Part shown: piece by piece, positions 11,661 to 24,585 of the stretch
How positions within the stretch are numbered: position 1 is the first letter of the stretch
Layout: each line of letters opens with the position of its first letter
Notes under the pieces: model-generated
What the model saw: the letters and a program-made list of their open reading frames with translations, nothing else
What the model was told of the DNA's origin: nothing
Databases searched by the model: none
Made by a program: the position numbers and the translations under genes
From: Cheilinus undulatus
Lineage: Eukaryota; Chordata; Actinopteri; Labriformes; Labridae
NCBI RefSeq assembly: GCF_018320785.1
Contig: NC_054882.1
Span: forward strand, 32,864,719-32,928,718
Direction of reading: 5' to 3'
DNA length: 64,000 bases

Positions 11661-12705
11661 GAGCGCTGGCTTCAGGTGGCTTTTAATAGCCTCCAAAACA
11701 ATATCTTCCTAAAGCCAGTTCTATTTCATAGAGACAAAAATGTTCAGGAAGGTGAAAGCACTGCCTAAGAACTGCACTCTTTATAACAGTATTACATGGT
11801 TGGTATGCACCTAACAATTTATTTTACCAGGAGTTACACTGAAAAATATAATTTACTTTGTCACTATAAACACCAGTATTATAGAAAGGACTACTTTGAC
11901 ATGTGCCTTTGTCATGGCAGATTACTGCTCATTAAAGTGTGTGTAATTCTGGGCTTTTGTTGTTTCTTTTTTTACACTTCTATATTTAGTATCTCTTCAC
12001 TGGAACAGTAAGGCAGTCCTATAAATAAGTTGACCTCTCTCTGCCTCTCTCAGAAGGACACTGAAATAACAAGGATTACTTGCATTTTTGCACCTGTTAG
12101 AAATGACTACAAACAAAAGATTTATGTAGGAACTATACAACTATTGTTGAAAATGTGACTAAAAACAATACTGATAAAGTCATTTTAAAATAATTAAATC
12201 TTACAGAGGCAACAATAAAGAAATGATGCAACTCATCAAAGACCCATTTAGACCTAGCATTAACATCTGCTGTGGTAATCCTTACTGCTAAGTGTTAATG
12301 TTCCTCAGTTTGATACATTAATTTGATATCCAATAGCTCAGACTGTTTATGGAGGTTTCCTGAGATGCCTTCATTCGGATTGGCTTGCTTGTGTAGACAC
12401 TTTGCATACTTGCATTAAGGACTGCCCTGTCAACTGACGTAATCTGTGGTAATCTGCCAGCAAGCAAAAAGCGTGGCTCACTTGCAGGCCTTGATGGTCA
12501 CTTGTTGGCTTGAAATGAGTTGTCAGTCTGATCTAACCAGTACCCGCAAGGTTTATTACATAAAGGTATAGAATTGTTTCCATTGGATGCATGAGGAATA
12601 TTATGAGAAATGAGGGGGGAAAGCTGTTAAAGATGCACTCTTAGCCTCCTATCTGGTGACTAGGTTTCCCAACACGCCATTCAACTTATTCTTCGTTAAG
12701 CTCAT
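11661..12705. other. Intergenic, nothing recognised
   Basis: Upstream of pcare. AT-rich, no credible exon, no recognised repeat. Confidence 0.4.
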
Positions 12706-12706
12706 G

Positions 12707-12905
12707 GGCGCTGGTTAAGCACAGTGAGTAGAGCAGGTACTCATTTACAAAGGCTTTAGTCCTCAACACTGGCTGCAGGTTCGATTCATGGTCTCAGTGC
12801 TGTTAAGTACATGTCTTCCCCCACTCTCTCTCCCCATGTTTCCTGTTTCTCTTAAGCTGTTCTATCTGAATAAAGGTTAGAAAAGCCCCCAAATAATCTT
12901 TAAAT
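12707..12905 (+). mobile_element. tRNA-derived SINE
   Basis: The head is GGCGCTGGTTAAGC with a box-A-like region and GAGTAGAGCAGG, then box B GGTTCGATTC near 12779-12788. A CCCCCACTCTCTCTCCCC stretch and an AATAAAGGTTAGAAAAGCCC tail follow. This is a familiar fish SINE architecture and is nearly full length. Confidence 0.7.
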
Positions 12906-15854
12906 TAACAAAATATATACATACCATAATCACAATTATAATATATACCCCTTATCAGATCTTAGTAAAGAAAAAGGGCTTTGTCCACCCCTGAATGTGA
13001 ACTCAGCCATTATGTACTATACCTTAAATTCTGCTTTATCATTAGTCTCTGCATTGGCATTGTTCATTGATGGTCATGGATTAGTAATTGATTTATCATT
13101 TCAGCTGTTTCTGGGGATTATAACTAAAAGTGATTTCACAGACTTGATATGCTCTCTTTAAATAGGCTCTTTTCATACAAATTTTGATAATGCAGCAATA
13201 GGTGGATGCATCTACATTGTAAGCATTCATCAATGAGGCTAAAACTGCTCTAAAAAGGTGGTATGAAAGTAATACTGATAATATAAAACTTAAACTAAAA
13301 TTCTTATTGTATGGGAATTTTAATCACAAATCAAGAACTCACAATACTGCAGTTTTTTGGGGGCTTTTTTCAAGACAAATAAAATAGAAGTCTTTTGCAT
13401 CGCATTTCTGATTGTTTGTTTTAAATTTAGGCTAATTTTATTAATTGTTTTATTCTATGAATTGTCAGAAATCATATTCAGCATGCATTTATCCATCCAT
13501 CTTCCTTTAAATGTGTATTTTAATTTTTCACTGAGTCTGGTGTGTCATAACTCATGGCGGCCACATGGGGGAGTTCACGTGCCAGAGAACATCTCAGCCA
13601 CACATACCATTGTCGTTCTCTCTGACATCCTCCTGTCTGCTGTTTGTAAAAGTATGGTCTGGCTGAACTGTAAAAACTGAATTGCCCTTTGCTGAAACAT
13701 TCATTGTGTAAACTACTTATCTGGTTACAGCCGATAGACTTGCTGCCATTGGGCAAGTAGTGGGGTACATCCTGGACTGGATTCCATAGACAGAGATGGA
13801 AAGAGTAGGCTACAGGACTGTTAAAAGTAAAAAGTACAGATACTTTAATCAAAATTTACTACAATGGAAGTAAAGTACTTGTTTTTGGATATAATGTGAG
13901 CTTCTTGTTTCAAATCAACAACTGGAGTAATATTAAATGCTGAGATAGGAAAATTGTTTATACATTAAAAAAAAAAGTCTGATTTTGAGATTTTTTAATT
14001 TTAAAGTTGTTTTAATTTGTAAATGTGACAGTCTTGTGTGCTCCATTGTAAACTAGTTTTGCATTTCAAGATATACTGTATAGTTGTTCACAATAAACAA
14101 AAAAATAATCAGAAATACAGAACAGATTGTGATAATAATCAGAAAATCTAGATCAATAAAACTTTTCATTGTAGTGGTATTAGATCATCATTTAAAAGAT
14201 TTCATATTTTATTGACCATCCTAGTCAGTAGGATCACTGCTAATGGAGAACTTTGATTTATTTTATTACTCAAGTTTGGATTGTAGTCTTCAGAATGGAG
14301 AGCTTTACTGTCATTAAAAGGTGTCTGTTCAAATAAATTTACATTATTTTTTACCACTAAAGTATAATGTTAGATAGGTAAGTAATGCTTAAAAGTTTAA
14401 CCCGACCCCCAAATCAGATGGTTCATAATTCATCTTCTGTACCTATCACCTATCAAAAACACTGTTTAAATGTGCTTTACAAAACATGTTTTATGTAATG
14501 AAGGAAGAGAAGGACTTGGAAAATGCAAAAGAGACAACTTTAAAAATGGTTGACTAAGAAACAATAAATAAAATACCACTGAAAAAACACAAATTAACAC
14601 AAAATACCTCAGCTTTTGTCTGTTGGAAGTGAACATCATTTGAAGGGAGTGGAGAAGGACAGAGAAGTTTGGTAGATGCTCATGAAGTTTAAATCTATAA
14701 ATGTAGAGTGACACATGATTTAATGCATCAATATACTGTTTTATTTACATTCACTTGTGCACTTAAGATGATATTGTAAACCTTAATTCATGCATTAATA
14801 GTCTAAATTTGTTTTTTTCCAGTTCTTCCTACAGTTATGCTGCTCAAAGTCCAGCATGGGTTTAACATCTTTATAAATATATTTTTCATATTTTATTTTT
14901 TATTTTTTTTAATATTTAAAATATATAATTAAAATATTTCTCTCATTCATAGTTTGATTTGAGTTTGTAAATAATAAAAGCCAATTGATTGCAGACTTGG
15001 CTCCAGACTGAGGCCACATATCAAGAGCTATAGAGTTATTTTCCTGCTAAAACAATGACTTTCTCCCACCTCTGTTTTAAAAACCTCGAAAAGCCACCCA
15101 AACCTAGAGTTGACAAGCTTCTGTAAGGGCTACTTGTCAGTCAATAGAGCCAGTAAAACCCAATAAAAATCTTTACTTTCACTCACAACAATCACAACAG
15201 AAGCCTTATGTTCTCAGCAACATTTATTAAACAAAAACAAAACACACGAGGCATAGGGAACACACAATATGCAAGACTTTTGACAAAGAGGAAACTAATT
15301 TTTAGGTTGAGTCATTTTATTTCAAGTCAACAGAAGAGGATACCTTAAAAATGTGGAGAAAACAAAACGAAAATTGAATGAGTTGTAATGAATGCAGTCT
15401 ATACATTTGAACAATTTTAAACCAGTCAACAGGTTTGAGAATTTTAATTTTCAGTATTTTTGGTTAGAATTAGTTATTTTGAACACCAAATTCTTGAGAC
15501 TGCAGATTCTACCATTTGATTATTAAACACTGTACAAATTAATATAATATTTCATTGATTATCAAGGTTAAGATTTAATTTTATCTTAAATAGGTCAATA
15601 ATTAGTGCTGAAATCTTCAACACTGACAGAACAAGGGAAAGATGAGGAAGTAGCTGCCATTGCTGTGCAGGTGTGTTTGAATGAGAGCATATTTGCAACC
15701 AGTTACAGGATATAAAAGAGAATCAGTCCACTTCTGAACTGCTCTAGAAATCATGAAGTGAAAGCACAAAGCTTTTTCAGACCACAGTTACATTCTTTAA
15801 AAAGACAAACTGGCAAAAATGTTTCCAACTGTTCTTGAGTGATCTGTAGAGGTT
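12906..15854. other. Intergenic, very AT-rich
   Basis: No credible coding exon. A short piece near 13825-13880 (AAAGTAAAAAGTACAG) resembles the AAGTAAAA/ACTCAAGTA repeat also at 34.8 and 37.2 kb. Poly(A/T)-rich runs lie at 14880-14940. Confidence 0.35.
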
Positions 15855-16145
15855 TCTTGGGATGCATAATATTATCAGTCTGATATCAGTATGGGCAGAT
15901 AGAAAGTTTTTCTGCTGGTTTTCGCCGTTTTTTAGTTACTGACGATATTTACAGCCGATATTTTGGCTGAGAATATCAGCATATATTGACTTTAAATTTT
16001 GGCCATATAAACTAAAAAATTAGTGAATTTTTAGGTTTGTAAAACATGTAAATATTGGTATCCATACTGCTATCAGATAGAATCAATCTGTAAACATCAC
16101 CATATCAGCAAAAACCCGCTATCATGTATCCCAAGATGTTTCCTA
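15855..16145. mobile_element. Short hAT-like MITE
   Basis: The ends are imperfect inverted repeats: TTGGGATGCATAATATTATC on the left, GATATC-like and ATGTATCCCAAG on the right. Internally, ATATCAG/GATATC words recur. No coding capacity. The family is assigned from memory of fish elements with GGGATGCAT ends. Confidence 0.45.
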
Positions 16146-17400
16146 AAGTAATCTCATATCTACTGTTCTTGCAAGCATAGTTAAGTTAAAACTGCCAGTA
16201 TGTACCAGTAGATTGTTGGATTAAAATTGTTAGCTGCTGGTAAAGCTACCAGAATCAGATCATTTTTAACTAAAGTTAGATTTATCAAATTACAGCCAAC
16301 ATTTTTAATCTAACAATCTCTGCTGCTGTCACAGTCAGCAGGCAACAGGAGACACCACTGTAACCATATAATGGCTGCAGGATTTACACTACAGTTATTG
16401 ACTACTCAGGATTATTGGTCAATACCAGCAATTTGCAGTCTGACAGAAACAATCTAGAGATGAGAGATTATCCAGTTGTCAATTAAAGTTCATTGTGATA
16501 AAACTTTATATGACAACAACAAAAAACAATAGTGAACCAAAGATTAAAGTTTAAATTGAGGAAATGCCATTATGGCATTGTAACAAGTACACAACAAGGC
16601 AAATGGACTAAAATGGAAAAATTTAGAAGATAATAGAGAAGAAAATTATCAAGAGAGTAAAACTCTAGATTATCCGTAAAACAAAATATATTGTGATAAA
16701 TTTTCCCAAATCCTTCAGCCCTAGTTTGGTGCAAAATTATTCAATTATGATTTTTTTCCCAAAATTTTGATTGCCATTTAATATGGGAATTTTTTAATCT
16801 GTCATCTTGTGTTTTTATAAAACAATTAAATGATTCTGTATTATAACAAATACCATATTGGGTAGATAACACTAGGTCTGAAAAATTCTGAAAAAATAAC
16901 CAACTTAAAATATATATTTTGACTTGTACTGCAAATTTTTCATCTAAATTTTGCCCTACAACAAACTAAAAATCCAGAAAAAAAGGGATAATGTGGTTAA
17001 CTGTTCAACACACGAGTCTATACTATACGAGTGTGAGACTTTTTCCCCAACACTGAGCAGTCTTATGACATTAGTTGAGGCAGACGTAGAGATATAGTAG
17101 TAGCAGAGATCAAGCACACTGGCGAGCTAGCACTCTAGACGTTTCATTGTGAAAAAACAGATATAATTCGATGAGATGACACTGCTATGCAAGGCCAAGC
17201 AAACAAGACATGCTGCGTTTCACTGTGTGCACACTGAAAGTGAACCCATGTGGTGGAATTCACCCATTCCTTGTATAATGAAAGTAGCATTGTGTTTTAA
17301 AGGCAGCTAGTATACTGTGTGCTGACTGTACCACTCAATCTTTTCGTCAACCAGTAGTTCAGCACCAGTTCTTTGAATCCTGAGTAAATGGAAAGCTGTG
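16146..17400. other. Intergenic, nothing recognised
   Basis: AT-rich, no exon and no repeat that I recognise. Confidence 0.35.
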
Positions 17401-18443
17401 AGGTTAAGGCCAACCCTTCCTAGATCAAAGGGAACAGCTAAAGCCTTTAGCCAATGAAGTAGATGGCCCTCAAGCCAAGAAAGCTGGGGGCCATTTTAAT
17501 AGAAGGCCCTCCAGTCTCCTTGGCCCCCTGGCCGAGGTAGCTGGGGGCCATTTTAGTAATGACCCCCAGCTTCCTCGGCAGAGGCTGCTGGTGAGGTTGT
17601 GGATGTGGCATAGTCCAGGCTGCAACAGGAGGACTGAGACCCCATTGTTGCTGCCTGTAGAGCCTCTGGCCACATCCAGCAGAAAGGTCAGGGCTACACC
17701 TGTACGTTGAGCTGCTGAGGAGCGCTTTAACGATCACTAGAGGCAACACCACCCTGAGGTTAATATCAGCAACAATGTGGCTTCCAGATGCCAGGAAACA
17801 GCCAGAGATGGAATTAAACAGAAATGGAATGTTGGAAATGGGATGTCTGTAATGGAACGCTGTCAGACCATCACACAACCTGAACAGTGCAGAGCACAGA
17901 CCCCTAGGAGGTCTTCACCATGACACAGTTACTGGCCTCAGATTCGCCAAGGCCTATCACATGATCACCAGTGGACTTGTCAGACAGACACACAAAACAC
18001 AAAGGCATTGTGGGGCTGCAGTTTCAACTAAACTTCCTCACTCAAATCCAATGATGCTTACAAAACCTTAAGGTCAAACAAGTTTTAATCTACACCAACA
18101 CTTTCTTGCAAGGCCAGTAAAGCCTTTATGTAACCATCTTGCTGCTTTGAAAACGGCAGGTGCAGGTGGCATCTGGTCATCCCACAGGCTAAGCATCCCG
18201 AAACCTTATAAATGTGTACCTAACAAACCCCTGAGCCGGCAGGACAACCAGACACTACCCACAGATGCTGCATGCAAAGAGCACAAGATGCTATGCTAAC
18301 AACTTGCCATCTCTGCCAACACAGGCAGTGAGATGTCAGACAGCAGTAATCCTGAGTCTATGCTCACTGCCACAAACCATGTCTATCAGAAGCACCCTAT
18401 CACCTAACTGTGACATGACTGAATAGACATGTCCTAATGGATC
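17401..18443. other. Unassigned sequence with a local duplication and hairpin
   Basis: GC content rises. A word pair around GCTGGGGGCCATTTTA occurs near 17480 and 17540. An almost perfect 16-bp inverted repeat lies at 17532-17547 and 17563-17578. The 143-codon minus-strand frame over 17447-17878 repeats a KMAPS.LG motif because of the DNA duplication and is not credible as a gene. Confidence 0.35.
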
Positions 18444-18451
18444 ACATAACA

Positions 18452-18789
18452 CAGTGTTTCCCAACCATTTTTCCTTGGAGCCCCCCCTACACGCTCCTCA
18501 GAAAAGCGGAGCCCCCCTAGGACCCAAGAGAGAAAAAAAAAGTTACACATTGCTGCCAAAAATCAACATAGATTTTCATTGTTCCACTGATAAAACCCTA
18601 AAAAGGTCCATGCATACTTTTCTTAACAAAAGACCTATGTATAAACTACTTTATAACTGCTTTATCATGGTTTTAGTCAATATTTGCAAACCTATTTTTG
18701 GCAGCCTCAGAGCAGACAAAGCCTCACGCCCCCCCTAAGATCTCTGGCGCCCCCCGGGGGGGTCCTGGACCCCAGGTTGGGAACCAAGG
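18452..18789. mobile_element. hAT-type MITE with exact 8-bp target duplication
   Basis: It begins CAGTGTTTCCCAACC and ends GGTTGGGAACCAAGG. It is flanked by ACATAACA at 18444-18451 and again at 18790-18797. An 8-bp duplication and CAGTG-type ends are hallmarks of hAT elements. Related copies lie at 26.4 and 46.4 kb. Confidence 0.75.
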
Positions 18790-18797
18790 ACATAACA

Positions 18798-19865
18798 AAC
18801 CAACAATCAATCAGAAAGACATAAAGGAGCTGGGAACAGGCACATTCCACCTGTGAAAATTTGAGCTCCAGTGAAAAGATCCATCTCTGGCAAAGATGTG
18901 ATGAACCACAGCTTGGTAGTCTCATTCACATTCAAGGGTCAGAATAAGAGAACCATGCACACTAATCAGTCAGCCATCTGTCTACAGGTTGACCTGAAGA
19001 GTCTTCTCAAACCCAAATCACCATGCCTGGTGTCCACAAGGCCTGCAAGGCTTAAGGGAGAGTCCTGCGTCTTAGCATACAGAAACCACAGAACCTTGGC
19101 ACACCGAGAGCTCGGGGGTTTGTGTAAAAGGTACACAATTATATAGTTTCGGGATTCTGAGCTGTCAGGACACCAAGGCGTTTTCTGCAGTCACAATACG
19201 CCTAGACTCGAGACTCTACACCTCAAGCCTCACTGGCCCTGTAAAGCACCATGCACAGGGACAATGGGCGTGACAAGACCCTTCAGGGTAACCCACAGAC
19301 AGACAACTAACGATCAGTGCAGATGCTTCTCTCACTCCGACCCTAAACGTAAATGAAAACTAACCAGGGAGCAGATGATCACAAGTCAATCTGAGATGTT
19401 TCTTTCACTGTACCCAGGAAGTTAGCCTTCCACAGGTGAACACCTAAACACCTGACTATACAACCACTAAGTTACAGTCAAACCTAACTGTGGCCACTCA
19501 ATGACCAACACAAATCAAACATCACATCATCCAACACGTTTGTGTCTTGTAGCTGTGACAGTGCCATGGATAACCATGCCACAGGTCGAGTCAGGACAAA
19601 AATGACGCCAGGAACTCTACACCCTGGCTCAGACCACCTAGGTGTCTACAGTTACAGCTGACCATAATGTGAAACAGACTGAAGACACAGACAGGAAGCA
19701 GCTGATGAAGCCTCAGCAGTGTGCCGCCTTCTGTGATCGCCGCGGTCACACAGCGGCGCGAGGAGAGGCGACCTGTGACGACAGACCAGGAATATCAGAT
19801 GTTTCCTTGACCATAGAGAAGAGATGCTTCTAACTGACTGGATAAGAGGGATGTCCAGCAACAAA
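18798..19865. other. Unassigned sequence upstream of the 38-bp array
   Basis: Sequence rich in CA/AC words, with no credible coding exon. A degenerate half-unit of the following array (GAGGAGAGGCGACCTGTGA) is present near 19759. Confidence 0.3.
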
Positions 19866-20040
19866 ATGAAGAGGACAGACGACCCGTGATGATCAAAAAC
19901 ACGATAAAGAGGAGAGACGACCTGCTATGATTGAAAACATGATGAAGAGAAGAGGCGACCTGTGATGACCAACCATGAGATGAAGAGGAGAGGCAACGTG
20001 TGATGGCTAACCATGAAATGAAGAGCTGATACGAGATGTG
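19866..20040 (+). repeat. Tandem array of a 38-bp unit
   Basis: Four full units begin at 19866, 19904, 19942 and 19980, each with ATGAAGAGGAGAGRCGACCT or a close variant. A partial fifth unit starts at 20018. The unit length is exactly 38 in all four, not a multiple of three. Confidence 0.8.
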
Positions 20041-21110
20041 GCCTCGGCCATGATGTAAGTAAACTCCATTTTAAAGGAATAGTTCTACATTTCTCTATGA
20101 ATATATGAGCCATAATTAAACAACTGTTTTCCCTGTATTAATGCTGTTTTTTTTTTCCTCCAGCATCTTTGAATCTGCTGGAGCTCCTGAGAGTTGACAC
20201 CAGTCAAACATCACAACGACAACATTGCACGGCCAGTTTGACGTGAGGATGCTGCATCACAGCAGCAGTCCTCTGAACACAGCGCAGCACCATCAGCTCC
20301 AGACTTTGACCACTTCACTCAAGTTTGATGTCAATTTCAATCCAATAAATCAGAGAGTCAGACATGTGAAATGACCTGGTTCAACTGTTTCACAAACTGC
20401 AGGGTCTCTGGAGTCTGTAACAAGGAGGAATCCCATCAGACATGTTAGAAACACTTTAAACAGCTTTATTCTCATTTAGAGGAGTCTGAACAAACAAATG
20501 TAATGTTTTAATCAAAACTCAAACTGAAATGTTGGTTAATAATTGTTGAAACAGTTTTATTCTCTATATTTTGTCCTGAGGGTGGCTCCAGAGAAAATCA
20601 GGATATTTAGACTAAGATAAAACATTTAACAAAGGTTGGCTGACAGTGACAATGTCTTGATATACACCATGGATCAAACATCAAAAATACAAGAAAGGCT
20701 CTGATAAAAATTAAAAGCCAGAGAGGAGCTGATTTCTGAGCTTAATTCCCTCTGTCTTTATAAAAGACAAGTCTGTAAGCTGTTTTTCTTTAGCCTTTAC
20801 TGCCGTCATGTGCCAGACCCAAGAAAATAGTTGCAGAGCAACATTTTGCTGCCACCTAGTGGATCTATCACAAATTACAACAGAGTTATTCAATTAAGAA
20901 AGCATAATAATGATCATATTTTGGTGCTATGCAAGAGTTAGAATACTCTTGCTCCTGCTTAACAGGCTACACATTCACAGAGCTATCAGAGTTATTGGTC
21001 AGTCTGAAAAACGTGTTCAACTATCAGACAACCTACTGAATTAGTCCAGCCAACCCCCAGCTGTTTATTTTTACAACTTTTCAAGATAGCTTACTTTGCA
21101 CCGGCAAAAA
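20041..21110. other. Unassigned; possible spliced noncoding exon and poly(A) signal
   Basis: GTAAGT at 20056 and a long pyrimidine tract ending CCTCCAG at 20163 would define a ~110-base intron. AATAAA follows near 20344. No reading frame is present. It could be a noncoding transcript or the tail of a repeat. Confidence 0.25.
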
Positions 21111-22210
21111 TAAATTCTATTTACTCATTTGGTCCTAATTTGATAGGGCAACCAAGATTCTCCCCATCCTCCACCTTCCCCAGCAATATTTAGACAAAAA
21201 AAAATCACTCTATCAGTCAATGTACTATCCTCCATTGGAAGCCAGCCATCCATTCTCCAACAGGAGGTTTCATACAGGGCCCGCCAGCTGCCATGAGGAG
21301 AAGAGTCTGGACTGAGAACCTCTGTCCATTTCAACTCTCTAACTCCTGTTAGAGGACAGACCTCCACAACGCAGCCGAGCCACAGCCAACCAGCAGACAG
21401 AGCAGCCATACAGCAGCAGCTGAGCTGTCTGAAGCCTGCAGGCAACTGTCCTTGATGTAATGTCTATGAGGCCCTGCTCTCCCTCTGCCACAGGGAGCTA
21501 CAGCTCTGTCGTCCAGTGGTGACCTGACCAGAAAAAGTCCACCAGAAGCCACTGCAGTTGGTTTAATAGGCCCTGTGTCGTTAACACCTAAAGCCACAGA
21601 GATGAGGCTACCAGGGTGTTGTTAATCACAGCTCTTCCACACAGCTGAGGTAGCAGCCATTTCCATTCAGACAACTTGGCTTGCACCATTCCAAGCACTC
21701 CCAGTTCTGTGCCACCATGTCCTCACTGCCCAAATAGACTCACAGTACCTTTAAACCCCTGTTGCCCAACCTGAGGTTAACCGGTGGACTGGGTATGTTC
21801 TCTGCCCTCCACCGACATGCCTCACTTTACTCCCGGTTAACTCTGGCTGAGGCAGCCTTTTCATTTAAAGCCAGGCTATCTTTTAGCTCCTGAATGTTTT
21901 CTTTACTCTGGACAAAGACGTTTACATCATCATGGTAGGCTGCTACAACTATAGGGGGGCTATAAGCCAACAGGCAGACACAGACTCTCAGCTGGTTCCT
22001 GAGCCTAACCAGAAGGGGCTTTATGGTCACACTGTAGAGTTGGCCTGAGATGGGGCAGCCCTGCCTGATCCCTCTCCTAACGTACAGGACTGCTCAACCC
22101 TCCCCCCACTTTCACTACACAACACCACTGTACAACATACAACACCCAGGACAGAAAGTGCTCCCCAAGACCAGATTCCTTCAGTGCTGCAAAGGCAACA
22201 CCAGCATTGA
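21110..22210 (-). mobile_element. Decayed LINE reverse transcriptase (Tx1/L1-like)
   Basis: Read on the minus strand, the fragment gives KVGGGLS, RRGIRQGCPISGQLYSV and PIVVAAYHDDVNVFVQ, then KAASARVN: reverse transcriptase blocks including the catalytic box, here YHDD in place of the usual YADD. Further on come fragments that resemble the thumb and C-terminal part. Stops and frameshifts break the frame, and the 5' part of the element is absent. The Tx1/L1-like placement rests on the SAYADDV-type context from memory. Confidence 0.7.
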
Positions 22211-23135
22211 TGCTGAAGTCTGCAAACATCAAAAATGTCTCATTAAAAACAAATTATCCAGCATGGATCCATCAGGAACACATGAAGACTGATCAGCACC
22301 AATAAAAAGTTCAATAAAATCATGAACTACATTTTTCTGAACACATTTTAGTCGTATTTCTTTCTTTTTATTTTACTTGTAATTTTGTTCAATTTAAAAC
22401 AATAGATAAAAGGAAAGAAAATTACAAAATGATTTAAAAAAACAATTTGGGAAATAACTAGATGCTTCGTGAGAGGTTTTCAAGACAAAGGAAAAACTTT
22501 GCGACATCAAATAGTTAATAAGTCATCTTCTGTACTCATGAACTTCAAAATCGTAGCACCTCTCAGATTTGATCCAATTCCTACAAGTCCACTCTTGTCA
22601 CTTTGTCAGATATCAAGATGAGTTATGGATGAGGAAGGTCAAACATCAGCCATTGGTTTGTTGACCACCTTTGTAGAATAATGAACACAAGATGATGAAC
22701 TTAAGCAATAATCGCATATAGAATCGCAATATTTCACTACATAGTGAATAAACCTTTATGTAGTGGTGTCCAAATTCTGAGTGAGTATTGTTATTTATTA
22801 CATAGTGCACTCATTTTATCCCACAATGCTTTGTGAAAAGTAGTGAACTGATGGCCACTAGCCCAGCAATATTTACTATCATGCATCACGGTTGCTGCTC
22901 TCAAACATGACTATTAGTATTTTTTTTGTGAAAATACATAACGCTCAGTATCAGTTTTCAGTGAAATTCTACAGTTAATTTTGAGCCTCAGCTGTTGTCA
23001 TGTAAATCCACAAGCCGTTGTTGCATTGTCAATTCCGGTGCATGGAGGAGTCAGCCTAGTCAGCATCAGCATCCACCCTCCATAAACTTTGAAGGATTTC
23101 TGCAACTGTTTGAGGCATTTCTTGTTATGATAAAT
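22211..23135. other. Intergenic, nothing recognised
   Basis: AT-rich. The stretch 22730-22870 contains ACATAGTG repeats, but I cannot assign a family. Confidence 0.3.
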
Positions 23136-23884
23136 CAGGGCCGGTTCTAGCCACCTACGGCTTAAACAACAAAGGATGTGTAGGCTGGATAAAGTCTGTA
23201 AATATGACCCTGATGTTACTCTTATTGATATAGCCAGGGTTTAATTAGTCTGGGCTGTCAGCTGTTATAGCAGATGTTTTTGGAGCTTTACGGCTGACGA
23301 GGATGTGAGAGTTTTCTTTCATGCTTCATTCAGTGAGAAAACTTTGACTTGAACAGTGAAAACCCTTATTTTTCAAGGGCAGTGCTTAAGTGTTCACAAT
23401 ATTATAATTTCTTAAACTGAACGCCGCGTCTGTCATTCCGTGTTTTATGTGGATGGTCAGACTTTAGGAGGAATTGGACGCACATGTTACGGGTGCAGGT
23501 GGGAGGGTGGGATGACACACACTGCACAGGCAGGTGTTAATTGTTAGGAATTCAAGAGTAATGGGCAGGTAGGGTGTTAGCTGTCTGACGCAGGACTCTA
23601 TCTCTTCATCCTGTCCATTAAGCACTGTATGAATGAGGAAAAAGAAAACTTTTTTTCTCTAAACGTCTTGCTGGGCTTCCAGTGTGCGTGTGCCAGGGCG
23701 CACATGAAGAGAGAGAGAGAGAGCAGCGAGGTGAGGCTTGACGGTTTCACGAACAAGGAGCACAGAAGTGAGAGGGGTGCAGGAATTGATGATATGTTAC
23801 AAAATGTTCAGGGCTCATGAAAGCCCCACCCTCAGCGTGGTGCTCTAGGCAACCGCCTATACCGCCTATGTCTAGAACCAGTGT
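23136..23884. mobile_element. MITE with GGTTCTAG-type ends
   Basis: The left end is CAGGGCCGGTTCTAG and the right end is CTAGAACCAGTG, imperfect inverted termini of a fish non-autonomous family. A GA microsatellite of modest size sits at 23709-23724. No convincing target duplication. Confidence 0.45.
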
Positions 23885-23945
23885 TCTGCCACATTTTGCT
23901 TCCTTGTCAGATTTTGCCTCCTATTGACTACCCCATTGACTACCC

Positions 23946-24547
23946 CAGTGGTTCCCAAACTTTTCACAGCCCATACCCCTTCAGACATTTGACCTCCTGC
24001 CATGTAGCCCCTATTCTCATACACTTAAAGCAGCTAGAAAAAGAAATGTGTCGTAAGCCTGCTGCCACCCCCACCTCCCACTTATAGCACGCATAACATA
24101 CAAATAAAATCTCTTAAAGTGAATTATTTCTCACAAAATAGATTTATTTACCAGTATTGACAGTGACAGTGCAATTCACTCGACACTAGAGGGTAGCCTA
24201 TACATGCATTTTTTTGGCAATGTGAGCAGGCACCTTAGACTGTAGGCCTATGTGGTTGGTGGTGGACGGCTCCTATCTCTGCACTGCAGGACAGAAAGAT
24301 TTTCATACCATCAGCAATTAGACTGTATAATTCTGATGTAAACAGATGAGACTCCCAGACGATTTAATTTCCCTTTGGGGATAAATAAAGTTCTTGTATT
24401 GTATTGTATGTCTATTTATACGGCAGTTTCAAAATGTAATCAGGTTGTTTTCAAATCATGTTTTTATTTTTATTTTTTTATTCGCGTATCTCCTACGTCC
24501 CTTTGCGAATCCCTGGGGGTACAAGTACCCCAGTTTGGGGATCACTG
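23946..24547. mobile_element. hAT-type element, 602 bp
   Basis: CAGTGGTTCCCAAACT on the left and AGTTTGGGGATCACTG on the right are inverted repeats matching at 14 of 16 bases. Flanking octamers GACTACCC and GACAACAC match at 6 of 8, as for an old target duplication. It has no coding capacity. Confidence 0.65.
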
Positions 24548-24585
24548 GACAACACTAACCCTTATGGGCGTGACACTGATGGCAT

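Noticed and set aside
17447-17878. 143-codon minus-strand frame
   Set aside because: Its repeated KMAPS.LG motif comes from a DNA duplication and hairpin; no start context, splice sites or homology.
23629-23820. 63-codon plus-strand frame near 23.7 kb
   Set aside because: Lies in a MITE and a GA microsatellite; no homology or splice context.
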